Shown here piece by piece: positions 34,648-46,163 of a stretch of DNA of 64,000 nucleotides (position 1 is the first letter of the stretch; every line of letters begins with the position of its first letter). The notes beneath the pieces were generated by a model that was not told the origin of the DNA, ran no database searches, and was given only the letters and a program-made list of their open reading frames with translations. Origin of the DNA: Sodiomyces alkalinus F11 (taxonomy: Eukaryota; Ascomycota; Sordariomycetes; Glomerellales; Plectosphaerellaceae); NCBI RefSeq assembly GCF_003711515.1, contig NW_021167087.1, positions 587,074 to 651,073 of the forward strand, read 5' to 3'. A program made the position numbers and the translations under genes.

Positions 34648-36289
34648 GACGGGCAATTGTCGAGAACTGGATGATCAGACACCGCCCACGGGAGAAGGAA
34701 AAGCGCAAAAGACTTGCGAGAAGACGCCCAACATCAGGGGAAACAGATGCTTAAGTGGCAGACGTTTCAAAGGAGCGAGAGCGAGCTGTCTTGTAAGTCA
34801 GAAAACAAGACGGGCTCCGGATAAAGTGGACGACCCCAGGGAACAAAGCAGCATGTTTTTGATGTGATTACTCCGTCCTGGAGGCGGCGATGGGGAATCC
34901 CAGCGGATGCATGCGGCGTGGGCTGCGAGCGGTCCCCCACCACAACACAACAAGCCTCTCTCCAAGGCCGGCGAATGGGGATCGACTAATCCCGCCGGTG
35001 TGTATCCGCTCCGCCCGCGTCACCCGCTTCAGTTGATGAGCAAGCCGCAGTCGGACGTGGATTACCTACGAGGCACTTATCATGTGAGGAAATTGAATCT
35101 CCATACGGTTGGTATCGTCCGCGATTAGCGGCCCGCCAGGGCCAACGTAAGAGAGGCTATAACGTTGTGGAGAGCAGACGCTGTTGGAGAATTGGCCCAG
35201 GTCAGCGAGACGAAGGGTCCTGCTATCGACGCCCCGGGTATTACTCATGCCAAAAGGGAAGCTCGAATCCTGGCATATTCTCAATTTCAGAGCCATATGT
35301 AGACGACCGTAAAACTGACGGAAGAAAAAAATATATGATAGGATTGGGTCTGGAAAGTTGCGGAGAGAGGAGAGACTCGATCGCGGAGATGGGAGATTGA
35401 GGACTTGGAGATTGTGGTGATCGACTCTCGGGGCCTCGGATTAACATGTGCCGCTCTTTATCCGATTGGCGGGTGCCTTTCATCTCATTGGATTCGTAAG
35501 TGGGCCTCTCCTTCCCCAGTGTTTCAAGCCATTCCGTTCTTACCTAAGCTAGTGTCTCCTTTTAGTCAAGGTACCGTACCCTCAGGTACCACCGGTACAG
35601 AGTACGTACCGTACCTGAGCAACCGGCTTTCATGACGGCACCTGTGCACGTTGTACCTTAATAAAGACCCACAGCACCGTGGACATCTCACCCATGTCAT
35701 CCGGGACGACTCCCACCGAAACCAAGTTTGCCAAATTCATCTCTCTACCCCGATTTCTTCTTTCAGCTTAGATCCGGGGGATCGTTGTTCAATTGCGCTG
35801 CTTACTGCGTACCTACTCCTTTCAATTGACCTTATAATTATGTTCATCCAGGGGCTATGACTTCCATGTCCAATGGAAGTTTCTCAACGCCGCTTTCGTC
35901 GTATGCCTTCTCCCCTCCAAGCGACCACACCGGCGGAAACCACCCCCAGGTTCGGTCTCCTTTTCCCCAAAGCTCGCCATGAGCGGTGCGGAGAAGCTCC
36001 GTAGCTTCACATTGGGCGGGTGGCGTTCCCCTTGCCGTTGCTCACCGTAACGAAACCATCCTCATTGCTACGTCTTGTCTTGCATGGGCCGAGTGAGACG
36101 CAGGCCCTTGTCCTGGTTCGGGGAGACGAACACGTCGGCTATAAGTATGCAGCCAGTCCCAGTGGTCATAGAAGGGAAGCCCAGGCTTTTGCCCCAGACC
36201 CATTGGCGTTTCAACAAAGCTCTCCGACTTTAAGTGTCCGTCACGGAGGTCCCCAGCAAGTGTGATCCCGCAGTGCGACCTCTGACACC
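34648..36289. promoter_or_regulatory. Divergent promoter region of GH31 and GH3 genes
   Basis: 1.6 kb between head-to-head hydrolase genes. No gene is supported. GGTACC/GTACCGTACC-type repeats lie around 35570-35620. Upstream elements for both genes must lie here. Confidence 0.45.
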
Positions 36290-39285
36290 ATGAAGTTCTC
36301 CTTCGCTGTCTGTGCCTCGCTCCTCGCGGCCACTGCCAAGGCTGCTGCCGACAACGCGAGCTGTGTCCCGGTCTACAAGAATCCCGATGCTGCGATTGAT
36401 GACCGTGTGGCCGACTTGCTCAAGCGCATGACCATCGAGGAAAAGACGGCCCAATTGCTGCAGGGCGACATTCGCGACTTCCTGGACATCGACGATGGCA
36501 CCTACAACGAGACCGCCATGGCTTGGCTCGCCGAGAACCGCGCCAATTCCGTCTGGACTGGCCTCTACATGACCAAAGCCATGGTCAGCCGCGGCGCCAG
36601 GCTTGCCCAGGACTATCTCGTCAACAAGACCCGTCTTGGTAAGGAGTGATTCTTCGAGAACGATGTCTGGGCAAGAAGGAGAAGAGGCGAGGCGAGGCGA
36701 TGGAGCTAAAACGTTTCCCTATAGGTATTCCCGCCTTCATCCAGAGTGAGGGTATTCATGGCTTTCTCGCCCTCAATGCCACCATCTTCAACTCGCCCAT
36801 TGCCCATGGCTGCTCCTTCAACCCCGAGCTGGTCGAGAAGATGGCCCAGGTCATCGGCATCGAGTCCCGTGCTTTGGGCGTCAACCAGATCTTTGCCCCC
36901 GTCGTGGATCTAGCTCGCGAGTTGCGCTTCGGACGAGTCGAAGAGTGCTACACCGAGGACCCTTATCTGTACGTCGGCGGGCGATCGGAGGCCATCGGGA
37001 ACATGGTTCTAGGGGTTGTGGTGGTTTGGTTTGGGACCGGCTAACAGGATAATTTGGCAGGGCTGGAGAAATGGGCCACGCATACGTCAAGGGCCTGCAG
37101 AGCGAGAAAGTGTGCGCCATGGTCAAGCACTTTGTGAGTGCCTCCCGCTCTTGTCAACCCCACAGCTTGGGTAAGGCGATGATAATAATAAGCGACTAAC
37201 CAGCCTCACAGGCCGCCTTCGCTACCCCTGAACAGGGCGTCAACACCGCCCCCGTCCATGGCGGCGAGCGAATGCTTCGTACCACCTACCTGCCAGCCTT
37301 TAAGCGCGCCATCCTGGATGCTGATGCGTGGAGCGTCATGGGTTCTTATAACTCTTATGATGGCATTCCTGTTGTCTCCGACCACCATATCCAGGAGGAA
37401 ATCCTGCGCGGCGAATGGGGCTATGAGGTGAGGACCCCCCAGTCCCGAGAAAACGAAACGAAAACCATGATTGATGGCTAACTCTCCCGTTTTCTCGCAG
37501 TACTACATCATCGTATGCGCTGCTCGTCTCCATATCATTTCGTTTCCTAGCTAATCGTAGCCACTCTAGTCCGATGCTGGCGGCACCGCCCGTCTTGCCA
37601 CCGACTTTGGCGTCTGCTCTGTGGAGCCGTTCGATCACGAGTGTGTCACTACTATGGTAGGCTGAGAAGACTCGCACCTCCCGTCTCGAGTCGTGGCTAA
37701 GCTAACATGGGTTCATGCGTAGACCCTCCCGGCCGGAAACGACGTCGAAATGGGTGGCGGCCGGTACAGCTTCGAGAAGATCCCCGAGCTGATTGAGGCG
37801 GGCAAGATTGACCCCGAGGTCGTTGACACGGCCGTCGCCCGTGTCCTCCGCGCCAAGTTCGCCGCTGGCCTCTTCGAGAACCCCTACACCGCCGTGCCGG
37901 ATGACGAGTTCTGGGACTACATCAACACGGACGAGCACAAGGCCCTGGCGCAGGAGATTGACGAGGAAAGCATCGTCCTGCTCGAGAACCATGAGAATGC
38001 CTTGCCCATCTCTAAGAATGCTCACGTCGCCGTCATTGGACCCATGGCCCACGGCTATGTCAACGTATGCTCCTTTTGTCTTTTTTTGTTCCTCTCTCCC
38101 TTTCTCTCCTTTTTTTTTTCTTTCTTCATCTTCTAACTTGATTTGAATAGTATGGCGATTATGTCATCCACACCTCAATGACGCGAGGCGTTACCCCTTA
38201 TGAGGGCATCCGGGATGCCAGCGAGGGCACCGTTACTTTTGCCCAGGGAGGCGAGCGCTGGTCCAACGACGAAGACGGCTTCCCCGAGGCCATCGCCGCT
38301 GCCGAGGCTGCTGACGTTGCAGTTGTGGTCGTCGGCACATGGTCCCGCGATCAGAACGAACTATGGATGGGCCTCAACGCCACGACTGGTGAGCACATTG
38401 ACGGGCACGATCTCAAGCTCGTCGGCATGATGCCCCGCCTGGTGAAGGCCATTATCGAGACCGGAACACCGACCGTCGTCGTTTACAGCTCTGGAAAGCC
38501 CATCACCGAGCCCTGGATCTCTGAGGAAGCCGCTGCTCTGGTGCAGATGTTCTACCAGGGCGAGGAGGGAGGTCATGCCCTCGCCAACATCCTTTTCGGC
38601 GACGTGAATCCGTCCGGTAAGCTTTCCGTGGCCTTCCCGTGGGATATCGGCACGGCTCCTGCCTACTATGACCACCTTAAGTCGGCTCGCCGCTGGCCCA
38701 ATCCTGGTCGCATCCACCCGAACGGCACCCTCGAGTTTGGTAACAACTACGTCTTCAACAGCCCCCTGCCGATGTACGAGGTATGTCAAACATTCTGACC
38801 CTGGCACCCTCTTTCCCGCCTTTTCTCCCTTTTCTTCCTTTTCTCCTCGGCATTTATAAGTGCTGTGCTGACTATTCATTTTTTTTCTTGTTCCTTTTCC
38901 CCCGCAGTTCGGCTACGGCTTGTCGTACAGCAACTTCAAATACTCCGACCTGACCCTGTCCTCCACTACCGCCTCGGCCTCGGACGTCATCACCGTGTCG
39001 GTGGACATAGAGAACGCCTCGGATCTCGACGGCAAGGAGGTTGTCCAGGTTTACGTCAGGGACGTGATTGCGTCAGTTGACGTCCCCGACATCAAGCTGA
39101 AGGGCTTCAACAAGGTGCTTGTCCCCGCCGGCGAGACCGTCACCGTCGACATCGAGCTTGACGTGTCCGAGTGGGGTCTTTGGGACAGGAAGATACAGTA
39201 CGTGGTCGAGCCCGGCGACTTCCAGATTTTGGTCGGCAGCTCGAGCGCAGACATCCGTGCCAACGCCACCGTCACTGTTGTTTGA
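36290..39285 (+). CDS. Secreted GH3 beta-glucosidase/exo-glycosidase
   Basis: Nine exons, 36290-36638, 36725-36968, 37061-37133, 37212-37427, 37501-37512, 37570-37656, 37723-38064, 38151-38780 and 38908-39285, give 776 residues. Exon 5 is only 12 bases (YYII). A signal peptide lies at residues 1-20 (MKFSFAVCASLLAATAKAAA). The GH3 N-domain (IHGFLALNATIF, APVVDLARELRFGRVEECYTEDP, VKHFAAF), the nucleophile Asp300 in IISDAGG, the alpha/beta sandwich C-domain and the fibronectin III-like end (FGYGLSYSNFKYSDL, DIENASDLDGKEVVQVYV) are all seen. Substrate specificity within GH3 (beta-glucoside, beta-xyloside or other) cannot be fixed from sequence. Gene density of introns is much higher than in its neighbours. 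Confidence 0.88.
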
Positions 39286-39714
39286 TTGGTGCCAATTTCG
39301 AGCGGCGACGATGGGAAGGGGGAGGGGAAGGAAGGGGGTTGTATATCGCAATGTAGCGTGTAATATCTGGATAGACATACCCTCATCGGCGAGAGAGAAT
39401 TTGTGTACCGCTTCGGGTTAGCTCTTAGTGGCCATTCTCTTCAAGACATGTGCTTCGACGGTGCGTTCTTTTGTTACCCGTTATGCGCATGCGATCTCAA
39501 AATATGGAGTAAATAGCGGCAAGATAGACACGAACTCGGGTATTAAACAGAATTGTATTGTAAACAAACAAACAAATTGATTTTTTATATCTAAAACAAA
39601 AAAAGGAAAAAAAGAAAGAAAAAAGAAAGAAAAGCAATGGATACCAAAACAAAACAAAAATCCAACCTGCCAAGTGCTCATTAAACCACTCAGCAAGCCT
39701 AACAAAGTATCCTT

Positions 39715-39784
39715 GCGTGAACTGGGAATCGAACCCAGGGCTCCCCGATGGCAACGGAGAATTTTACCACTAAACCATTCACGC
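39715..39784 (-). tRNA. tRNA-Gly (anticodon GCC)
   Basis: Read on the minus strand the 70-base gene folds as a full cloverleaf. The 7-bp acceptor stem pairs GCGTGAA with TTCACGC. The anticodon loop is TTGCCAT within a CTCCG/CGGGG stem, and the T arm carries GGTTCGATTCC. Box A (TGGTTTAGTGG) and box B internal promoters are intact. There is no intron. A T-run suitable as a Pol III terminator lies about 55 bases downstream. Confidence 0.95.
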
Positions 39785-39884
39785 TTTTTGGATATTCGAA
39801 GTGCTGTGAGTATGGACTATACCAGATCCAATGTAATCCCTAAACATCGAATATTGACAGAGAACTAACATCGACTACCGACAT

Positions 39885-40637
39885 ATGGCGAATCCTAGAA
39901 ATGTGCAGCACGGGGACGGAATTTGGCTTGTTCGTAAGCATATGTTTGGCGAAGAGTTGGAGTGGAATTGTCATCGGACACGAACAATGGCCCTAGGGAG
40001 CGGTACTTCGTTTGTGTACCTCCCGTCTGGACAACTTACGGGTAATTGGACCGTGCACCAAGCGGGTCGGGACCAAGCTTTCTTCTGGCTTGACCCATCA
40101 AACTGAGGTGCCGTGTGCGCCTCCAAACATAAACAAGGTTCCAAGGTACGGGAGCTCGACAAGATTGAGTCTGGAGTAGTACGTTGATTTCCCTACAGAG
40201 TACAGCTAAAACCTGGCGTCACATGCAGGGCTTGTAAAATGACAGATGTCCTTCTAATGGATCCGTATGAGAATCCCATCTCCCGTATTCCAGCATCCAG
40301 CCCATTACGTCAGTATGTAGACAAGCCTCCTCGTGTTGCATGGGTAGATGAATGCTCGTTCAGACTCTATGTCGCACGATCCGATGGAAGCTCGCATTTC
40401 TGGAACGTAATGGTCAGGCAAAAAGTTGGGTGCGCAGGTCAAGAGACTATCTTTATGTTTATACGAGCAGGGGAGTATGGAGGCGGAGTAATTACCCACG
40501 AAAATATCCAGGAGAAAAGGTGGAATTGGTCGTCGCTGCTGCGATGGAGCTTTTTGGTGGTGGTGGTGGCATGTTCGTATCTAAAAGTGGGGTTCCTTTT
40601 GGTCAGCCCGCGTGTATGTCACGTGTCGGCTGAGTGA
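39885..40637 (+). pseudogene. Possible decayed or spliced hypothetical gene
   Basis: Two open stretches, 39885-40106 and 40239-40637, lie in the same frame and are separated by 132 bases with two in-frame stops (40104-40106 and a TGA near 40185). The first encodes a Trp/His-rich 73-residue peptide and the second begins MTDVLLMDPYENPISRIP. CTACAG at about 40197 and TGCAG at about 40230 could be acceptors of an intron that removes the stops. Neither part is recognised, and the second ends in a hydrophobic, noise-like segment. It may be a broken gene or chance. Confidence 0.2.
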
Positions 40638-41276
40638 GCTGCGGCAAGGATAACCTGCAAGGCAGGAAAGCAGCCCGACCATATTTCACCACCATCTTCC
40701 CTCAGAAGGATGACACGGCTGTGTTCAGCACTGCGAACGCTCGCTACAAGCGTCGCTCTGTAGATTAGCAGTATCTTCACTGGGAGTCCGGAAGGATCAT
40801 CATCATGGTCCCCACCTTTTTAGACGTCGATGATGAAGCAGCGAACCACAAACATCCGAAACCCTGATGGGCCTTGATGAAAACGTGGTCAAGAAGCAAT
40901 TCTGAGGCGTCTTTCGTTGCTCTTTTTGTTGTTGTTCACCTAGGTAGTCAAGCCGCGTCAAGCGTCGTGTGCTATGACTTGCCAAGTTGCCATGCCTGGA
41001 AGCAGAGGATTCCCGACGTTGACATGTTGGAGCAGATGAGCAGAGCGGAGAAGAGAGTGTCCAGAAGAGAAGAGAAAGGGTCTCCAGAGAAATGGGACGC
41101 TGGGAGCAGGTGTTCGAAGTGACAGTAGAGGGGACGATGGCAGAGGAGTTCTGAGGAGATGATGGAAGACCAGATGGGATCCGGGTTATTATAGGGAATG
41201 GGATGAATGAAGAGTGTTCGCTCTTCATGCGCGAGGAGCGACTCCCTTGTCTGGACTCTGTGTTGCCCGGCACACT

Positions 41277-41504
41277 GGGGAAGCTGCCAGTGCTTATACT
41301 CACGGTCAAAAGCCAGGTCAAAAGCCAGGCACATTACGAATCTGTTGCAGAGCGTTCTGGAGTTTCTTGTTTTCTGACCAGAAGGCCCGCGCTACGGGGA
41401 AGCTGCTAACGCTCATACTCACGTTCAGAAGCCAGGTGCAGTACGAATCTTTCCGAGGACGCTCTGGAGCTTGATATTTTCTGACCAGCAGGCTCGCGCG
41501 GCGA
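41277..41504. repeat. Diverged tandem duplication, about 115 bp unit
   Basis: Two adjacent copies, 41277-41395 and 41396-41504, both start GGGGAAGCTG and end near GGCNCGCGC. They share blocks such as ATACTCACG, ACGAATCT, GCTCTGGAG/GTTCTGGAG and TTTTCTGACCAG. The first copy has an internal doubling of GTCAAAAGCCAG. Differences are scattered transitions and small gaps. Confidence 0.75.
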
Positions 41505-41630
41505 AAGACCATCCTCCCTAGGTACCCAGGAACTAATCTTTTAGGCAATCGCAGTTCAACCGGTCAACACTCGGCAAGGTAGCTAAGATCTGACCTTGAC
41601 AGGGACAGGATGTCTTGAGACACTTGTTGG

Positions 41631-41659
41631 CCTTGCCGCCTTGCCGCCTTGCCGCCTTG
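41631..41659. repeat. Short tandem repeat of CCTTGCCG
   Basis: About three and a half copies of an 8-9 base unit (CCTTGCCG) in a non-coding stretch. Confidence 0.7.
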
Positions 41660-42810
41660 TCATAGGTAGCTATTGCGTCTATGTCTAGGTACTTGGGGTA
41701 TTTGCGAATGGGATGATATCTACCTACCTTCTATAGTGAAGGAACCATCGTGGCAAGATCTACGTGGTCGGCAGGAGCTATGTAGACACCAGGTTTCTTG
41801 ACTCTCCCTTCCACCCCAAAACTATATGCTGTTATATTGACGTTTCTGAAAGCAGTGTCGTTTGCCCGTCCGGTGTGCTGCACCTACCTGCGTGATGTTG
41901 GGATACCAATTCCACCGACTTCCGAGTCAGATCTACCATAGCCGTGACTTCTTCTTAGCATGCATGCTCTTACTGGCTCTTGCTCCGCACTGTAAACTTC
42001 GAGAAGGAAAGGCCCGGAACCGTCGTTTATTTGGTTCTATTCGAATGAGTCTCTGTTTAGGGTTTGACTGAAGTCGGAAACGGGGATACGTCGCGGTATG
42101 ATTCCTCCCTTGCCCCTTGAGGGCTTGTCTAAGACGTCTCGGGAATAGAAATACGAATGAGCGTAGCATAAGAATCGATCAGAAAGCTTGTTATTTCAAT
42201 AGCTTCACTTGGTGTGAATGTGCCGTTCATCCCTCTATATTCGTGCACAAGCAAACATGACACCGTTGGTATTTCGCCGTCGATCATGGATGACATTTGA
42301 CGACGAGCTTCTTCTGAATGGTAGCCAAAGTGATCATAATCAGGGAAGGGATCCAGAACGTAATTCGACGTAATTGGTAAGACGGATTGGAGTTGCAGAA
42401 GGGAAGACCGCAAGCTACCTTAGGTATACCGACTTGATGACGTTGGGAGGGACCGCGGGATGCGGTACGCGTCAGGGATTCTCCACATGGAAATCAATGC
42501 GGGCCGTGCACAGGAGACACGTGTTCACGTGATCCGAATCGAAGTGGGGGGCCCCCAAGGCAGAATCAGAAAACGGCGTCCCTGACAGCGGAACTTCCAT
42601 CAGGTGCAGTCCAAAACGATCACCCAACCAATCTCGACGAAGCGACAACGGATAGACATACGGGAAAATTGCGATCCTCACCGTCGACGAGAGGACCGGG
42701 AGAGAAGAAAGTTATAGCGGCGACCAATTCTTGAAGGGCTTTGACGGGCTTTGCGCATCAGGATCAGACACCCACCCACCCACGCGGAGACAGCTCCCGC
42801 CGCTACCACC

Positions 42811-43390
42811 ATGCAGCCCTCCCCGATTCTTCGCGTCCTCAACTACAGGCATCTTCGCCTGACTACGAAGGATGTCAACAAGGGTTTCTACAAGGGCAAC
42901 CGGACGGGTGCCATGGGAAGGCACACGCGGTTCGGTGGCTACCAGATTGAGTGGAATAGAGTGCGGACCTATGTGGTCCCGGAGAGGTTGAGGGATCCCG
43001 AATTCAAGGTGCGTTTTGCATGTTGGTACAAGCTTCTGGTCTCTGGCATACCAGGTTGGGCTTTTGTCTGGGCCTTTCTTCCCGGTGATAGCATACTCAG
43101 GTTGAAGAGAGCGAATGGGGCCAACGCCTGGCGGAAGTCACATGTGGACCCTAGGACCGGACAAAGAGCTGCTTGAGGTGAAAGTGCCCTCGAGGAACAG
43201 CACACACCGAGCGGGAACAAACGCGAACGGCACCCCTTTCCTGAAGCTAACTGGACATGTTTTCTTACAGCTTACCCCCTTCGTCGGCAAGACCATCCAC
43301 CCCGAACGCGGCCGGTACGAGACCAAGGCAGGCCCCAAGGACCCTGCGCTGTATCTGGAGACATGGAAGATGCAGAACGGGAAATACTAG
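42811..43390 (+). CDS. MRPL27: Mitochondrial large-subunit ribosomal protein mL41
   Basis: Two exons, 42811-43008 and 43271-43390, give 105 residues, the size expected for fungal mL41 (yeast Mrpl27). The conserved core is visible: LTTKDVNKGFYKGNRTGAMG, then the RVRTYVVPE strand and LTPFVGKTI after the intron. The N-terminus is basic with few acidic residues, as for an imported matrix protein. The 262-base intron is long for this window; open translation continues for some distance past the donor but loses homology at once. Confidence 0.85.
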
Positions 43391-44243
43391 AGGAACATTA
43401 TTTGGGCGTTCGGTGGTCGCGCAGCAGGATTAGGATTGGATTCGAAACCGGATGGGGAATATATAACCGAGGCTGTTGTGTCGCAACCTCGTCCCTCGGT
43501 CTCGTCGCGAAAATGCTGGCGTTGACAAGCAAAGAGCAGCATAGGCCGTGCCCCCTCGGTGGTTTTTATGTTGACCATTTGTAGCAACATCTGACTGGGA
43601 ATCGTGCTGGAGGAAGTCGAATTGTATATAACCCCCCTATCAACTGTACTTCTTCATGTATACTAGACCGTTACATTCAATCAATTGGTTCAATACCAGG
43701 GGGGCATTCTGGATCATTTCGGATGAGGCTTTACATCTAGTTCATTCTGTTCGCGTCCCTACCGTAGCTGTATCGTGGGTGTTACATAATTCGGCTCATG
43801 AGAAGTTGGTAACAAATCTATTATTAGTAGCGAAACAGAATGTCCATTCATGGTAGCATGTACGAAGTAACTTGGTACATGTGCTCCGTACGGCGCACAG
43901 AGTAGAGGGGTTGCATTCAGCGCCTGAAACGACGAGCCGGGACATTTAACCGTTGTTCGAATGAAGAAACAAATCCGGTATCATTTCCCCCAATTCCCCT
44001 CTCTTCATATAAGAAAAGTCCTCCGAGGCGATCCATCCTTGTTCTCTGTATTCTTGTTGTCTTGTCAATCTCCCGGATACCAAAGCCCGCTCGAAGTCTC
44101 GACATTTTTCGATACCTTAGGTAAGGTACCTTGCAAAGTACGGACTACTTCGGGAGTACTTTGTACTCCCCCCAAACGGGTACACCTCGGCCAGCCTCGG
44201 TGTGTCCCCTATTCACGTCAGGACTTCAAATCAGCTGCACGCA
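43391..44243. other. Intergenic spacer
   Basis: No gene is supported. A TACCTTAGGTAAGGTACC word (about 44115-44132) and a GGAGTACTTTGTACTCC inverted repeat (about 44154-44170) lie just upstream of the transporter start. Confidence 0.5.
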
Positions 44244-45948
44244 ATGTCCTCTCCCAACGACAACAATGGTGGCGCAATAAACACAGAGCCTCCCCTGGAC
44301 GAGCGCAAAGGTGAAGGTCAAGTCGAAACTGGAGCCACGGCGAAAACGCCGTCCCAAGGCGCCAATATGAAGGTGGACGATGTCGATGCACAGCGCGACA
44401 ACGGCGTCGCGGAAGACCAAACGTCGGCAGTCCAGTATCGAACATATCGGCGCCGCTGGTTTGGCCTTGTGCAACTGACACTGTTGAATATAATTGTCAG
44501 CTGGGGTGTAAGTGGAAGTGAACTGATTTTCTTTCCTAGTAACTGAAGTAACTGAACACCCTGACACCCCTTCTAGTGGCTCACCTTCGCGCCGGTCGCC
44601 TCCAATGCCGCGTCTTTCTATAACATCCACGAAACCTCCATCAACTGGCTCTCGACCGCGTTCCTCTTCTCGTTCGTCGTCGCCTCGCCTGTCGTCCTCC
44701 ACGTCCTCCACCGCGGTCCCAAACCGGCCATTATCACCAGCGCCGGCCTCATTCTCGTGGGGAACTGGATCCGCTACGCCGGGTCCTACTCTAGCTCCCC
44801 CTCCGGTGGCCACTTCGCCGCCGTCATGGTCGGCCAGATCCTCATCGGGCTGGCCCAACCTTTCGTCCTCGCCGCCCCCACCCGTTACTCCGACCTCTGG
44901 TTCACTGACCGCGGCCGCGTCGCCGCCACTGCCCTCGCCAGCCTTGCCAATCCGTTCGGCGCCGCCCTCGGCCAGCTTATTGTGCCTTTCTGGGTCGAGC
45001 GCCCCAGCCAAATGTCTCGTGGCGTACTCTACGTCTCCATCATTGTGCGTTTTTTCTTCTTCTTTTCTTTCCTCTCCGTCCCCACAGTGTTTTCTTGTTG
45101 CGCGACGAGCTTGTCCCCGTTGCTGACACCGCTGGCCGGGAGGGGGGGATGATATCTCCCTCGTACCGTACATACAATAGTCCACCGTCCTCTCCCTTCC
45201 CGCCTTTTTCATACCCGCCGCGCCACCTACGCCCGTCGCCCCGTCCTCGACGACAGCCAAGATCCCGCTCCTCCCCTCGCTCCGCCAAGCCTCCCGCTCG
45301 CTCGAAGTCTACCTCATCCTCATCCCCTTCGCCGTCTACGTAGGCCTCTTCAACTCGTGCTCCTCCCTCCTGAACCAGATGCTCACCCCCTACGGCCTCG
45401 ACGATGAGCAAGCCGGCCTAGGCGGCGCCGTCCTCATCCTCGCCGGCCTCGTCGCCGCCGCCCTGACCGCCCCGCTCCTGGACCGCACCAAGGCCTTCGT
45501 CGCCGCCATCCGCGCCGCCGTGCCCCTCATCGCGCTCTGCTACCTCGTCTTCCTCTGGATGCCCCAGACCCGCGACGTGCCGGGCCCCTACGCCGTGCTC
45601 GCCTTCCTCGGCGCCGCCAGCTTCAGCCTCGTCCCCGTCGCGCTCGAGTTCCTGGTCGAGCTGAGCCACCCGGTTGGCCCCGAGGTCACGAGCGTCGTCG
45701 CCTGGTCCGCGGGCCAGCTGCTGGGCGGCTGCTTCATTGTCATCTCGGATGCCTTGCGCGCCGGCGACGACGCGAGCCCGCCGCGCCATATGCGGGATGC
45801 TCTGGTCTTCCAGGCTGTGTTGGCCATGCTTGTCATGCCGTTGCCTTTGTGTCTTGGCTTGTTCGGGCGCTCCCATAAAGTGAGCCTGAAGAGGATTCGA
45901 TCTGATGAACCCGGGATGCACCAGCTATCGTCAAACATGACTGATTAG
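44244..45948 (+). CDS. MFS transporter, SLC49/FLVCR-like
   Basis: Three exons, 44244-44507, 44577-45044 and 45181-45948, give 499 residues. A hydrophilic N-terminus of about 65 residues is followed by around twelve hydrophobic segments. The first reads [19 protein letters not shown] and the next [15 protein letters not shown]; motifs such as [16 protein letters not shown] and [18 protein letters not shown] fit the SLC49 (FLVCR-related) branch of the major facilitator superfamily. Animal members move haem or choline; substrates of fungal members are not settled. The third exon was joined at an AATAG acceptor (45180), which restores a helix start. It shows no feature of Ngt1-type GlcNAc carriers and is 13 kb from the GlcNAc cluster. 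Confidence 0.78.
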
Positions 45949-46163
45949 GTATAGTGTCGTGCATGAAGGAAAATACTGTTCCCTGGGATTGTCTTTCATT
46001 AGGTATTATATAATATTATGTCTTCTCTCTCTCCCGAACAGACTATGACCCCTGTAGAGATATATGCCTATCGCCTAGTTTCCTTGCCGTAGGATGCGCC
46101 GTCAAAAGACCCTGTGTACTCCGTTTTCTTAGGTCCCTACGCCCCGCCCCACCCCCCGTTTTC

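Larger units (their letters stand above)
39286..42810. other. Long spacer with a tRNA gene and repeats
   Basis: Apart from the tRNA, a possible dead gene and the repeats listed separately, no gene is supported. An A-rich tract lies at 39570-39660. A minus-strand open frame at 42129-42413 (94 residues) has ordinary composition but no recognised motif and was not called. Confidence 0.4.

Noticed and set aside
40803..41321. Minus-strand open frame of 172 codons
   Set aside because: Ser/Arg-rich with no motif, and it runs into the tandem repeat; no supporting splice pattern or start context.
42129..42413. Minus-strand frame of 94 codons in the 39-42.8 kb spacer
   Set aside because: Composition is ordinary but there is no recognised motif and no exon partner; too weak to call.
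44244..45948. MFS gene considered as the missing GlcNAc transporter
   Set aside because: Its motifs are SLC49/FLVCR-like and it lies 13 kb from the cluster with unrelated genes between.
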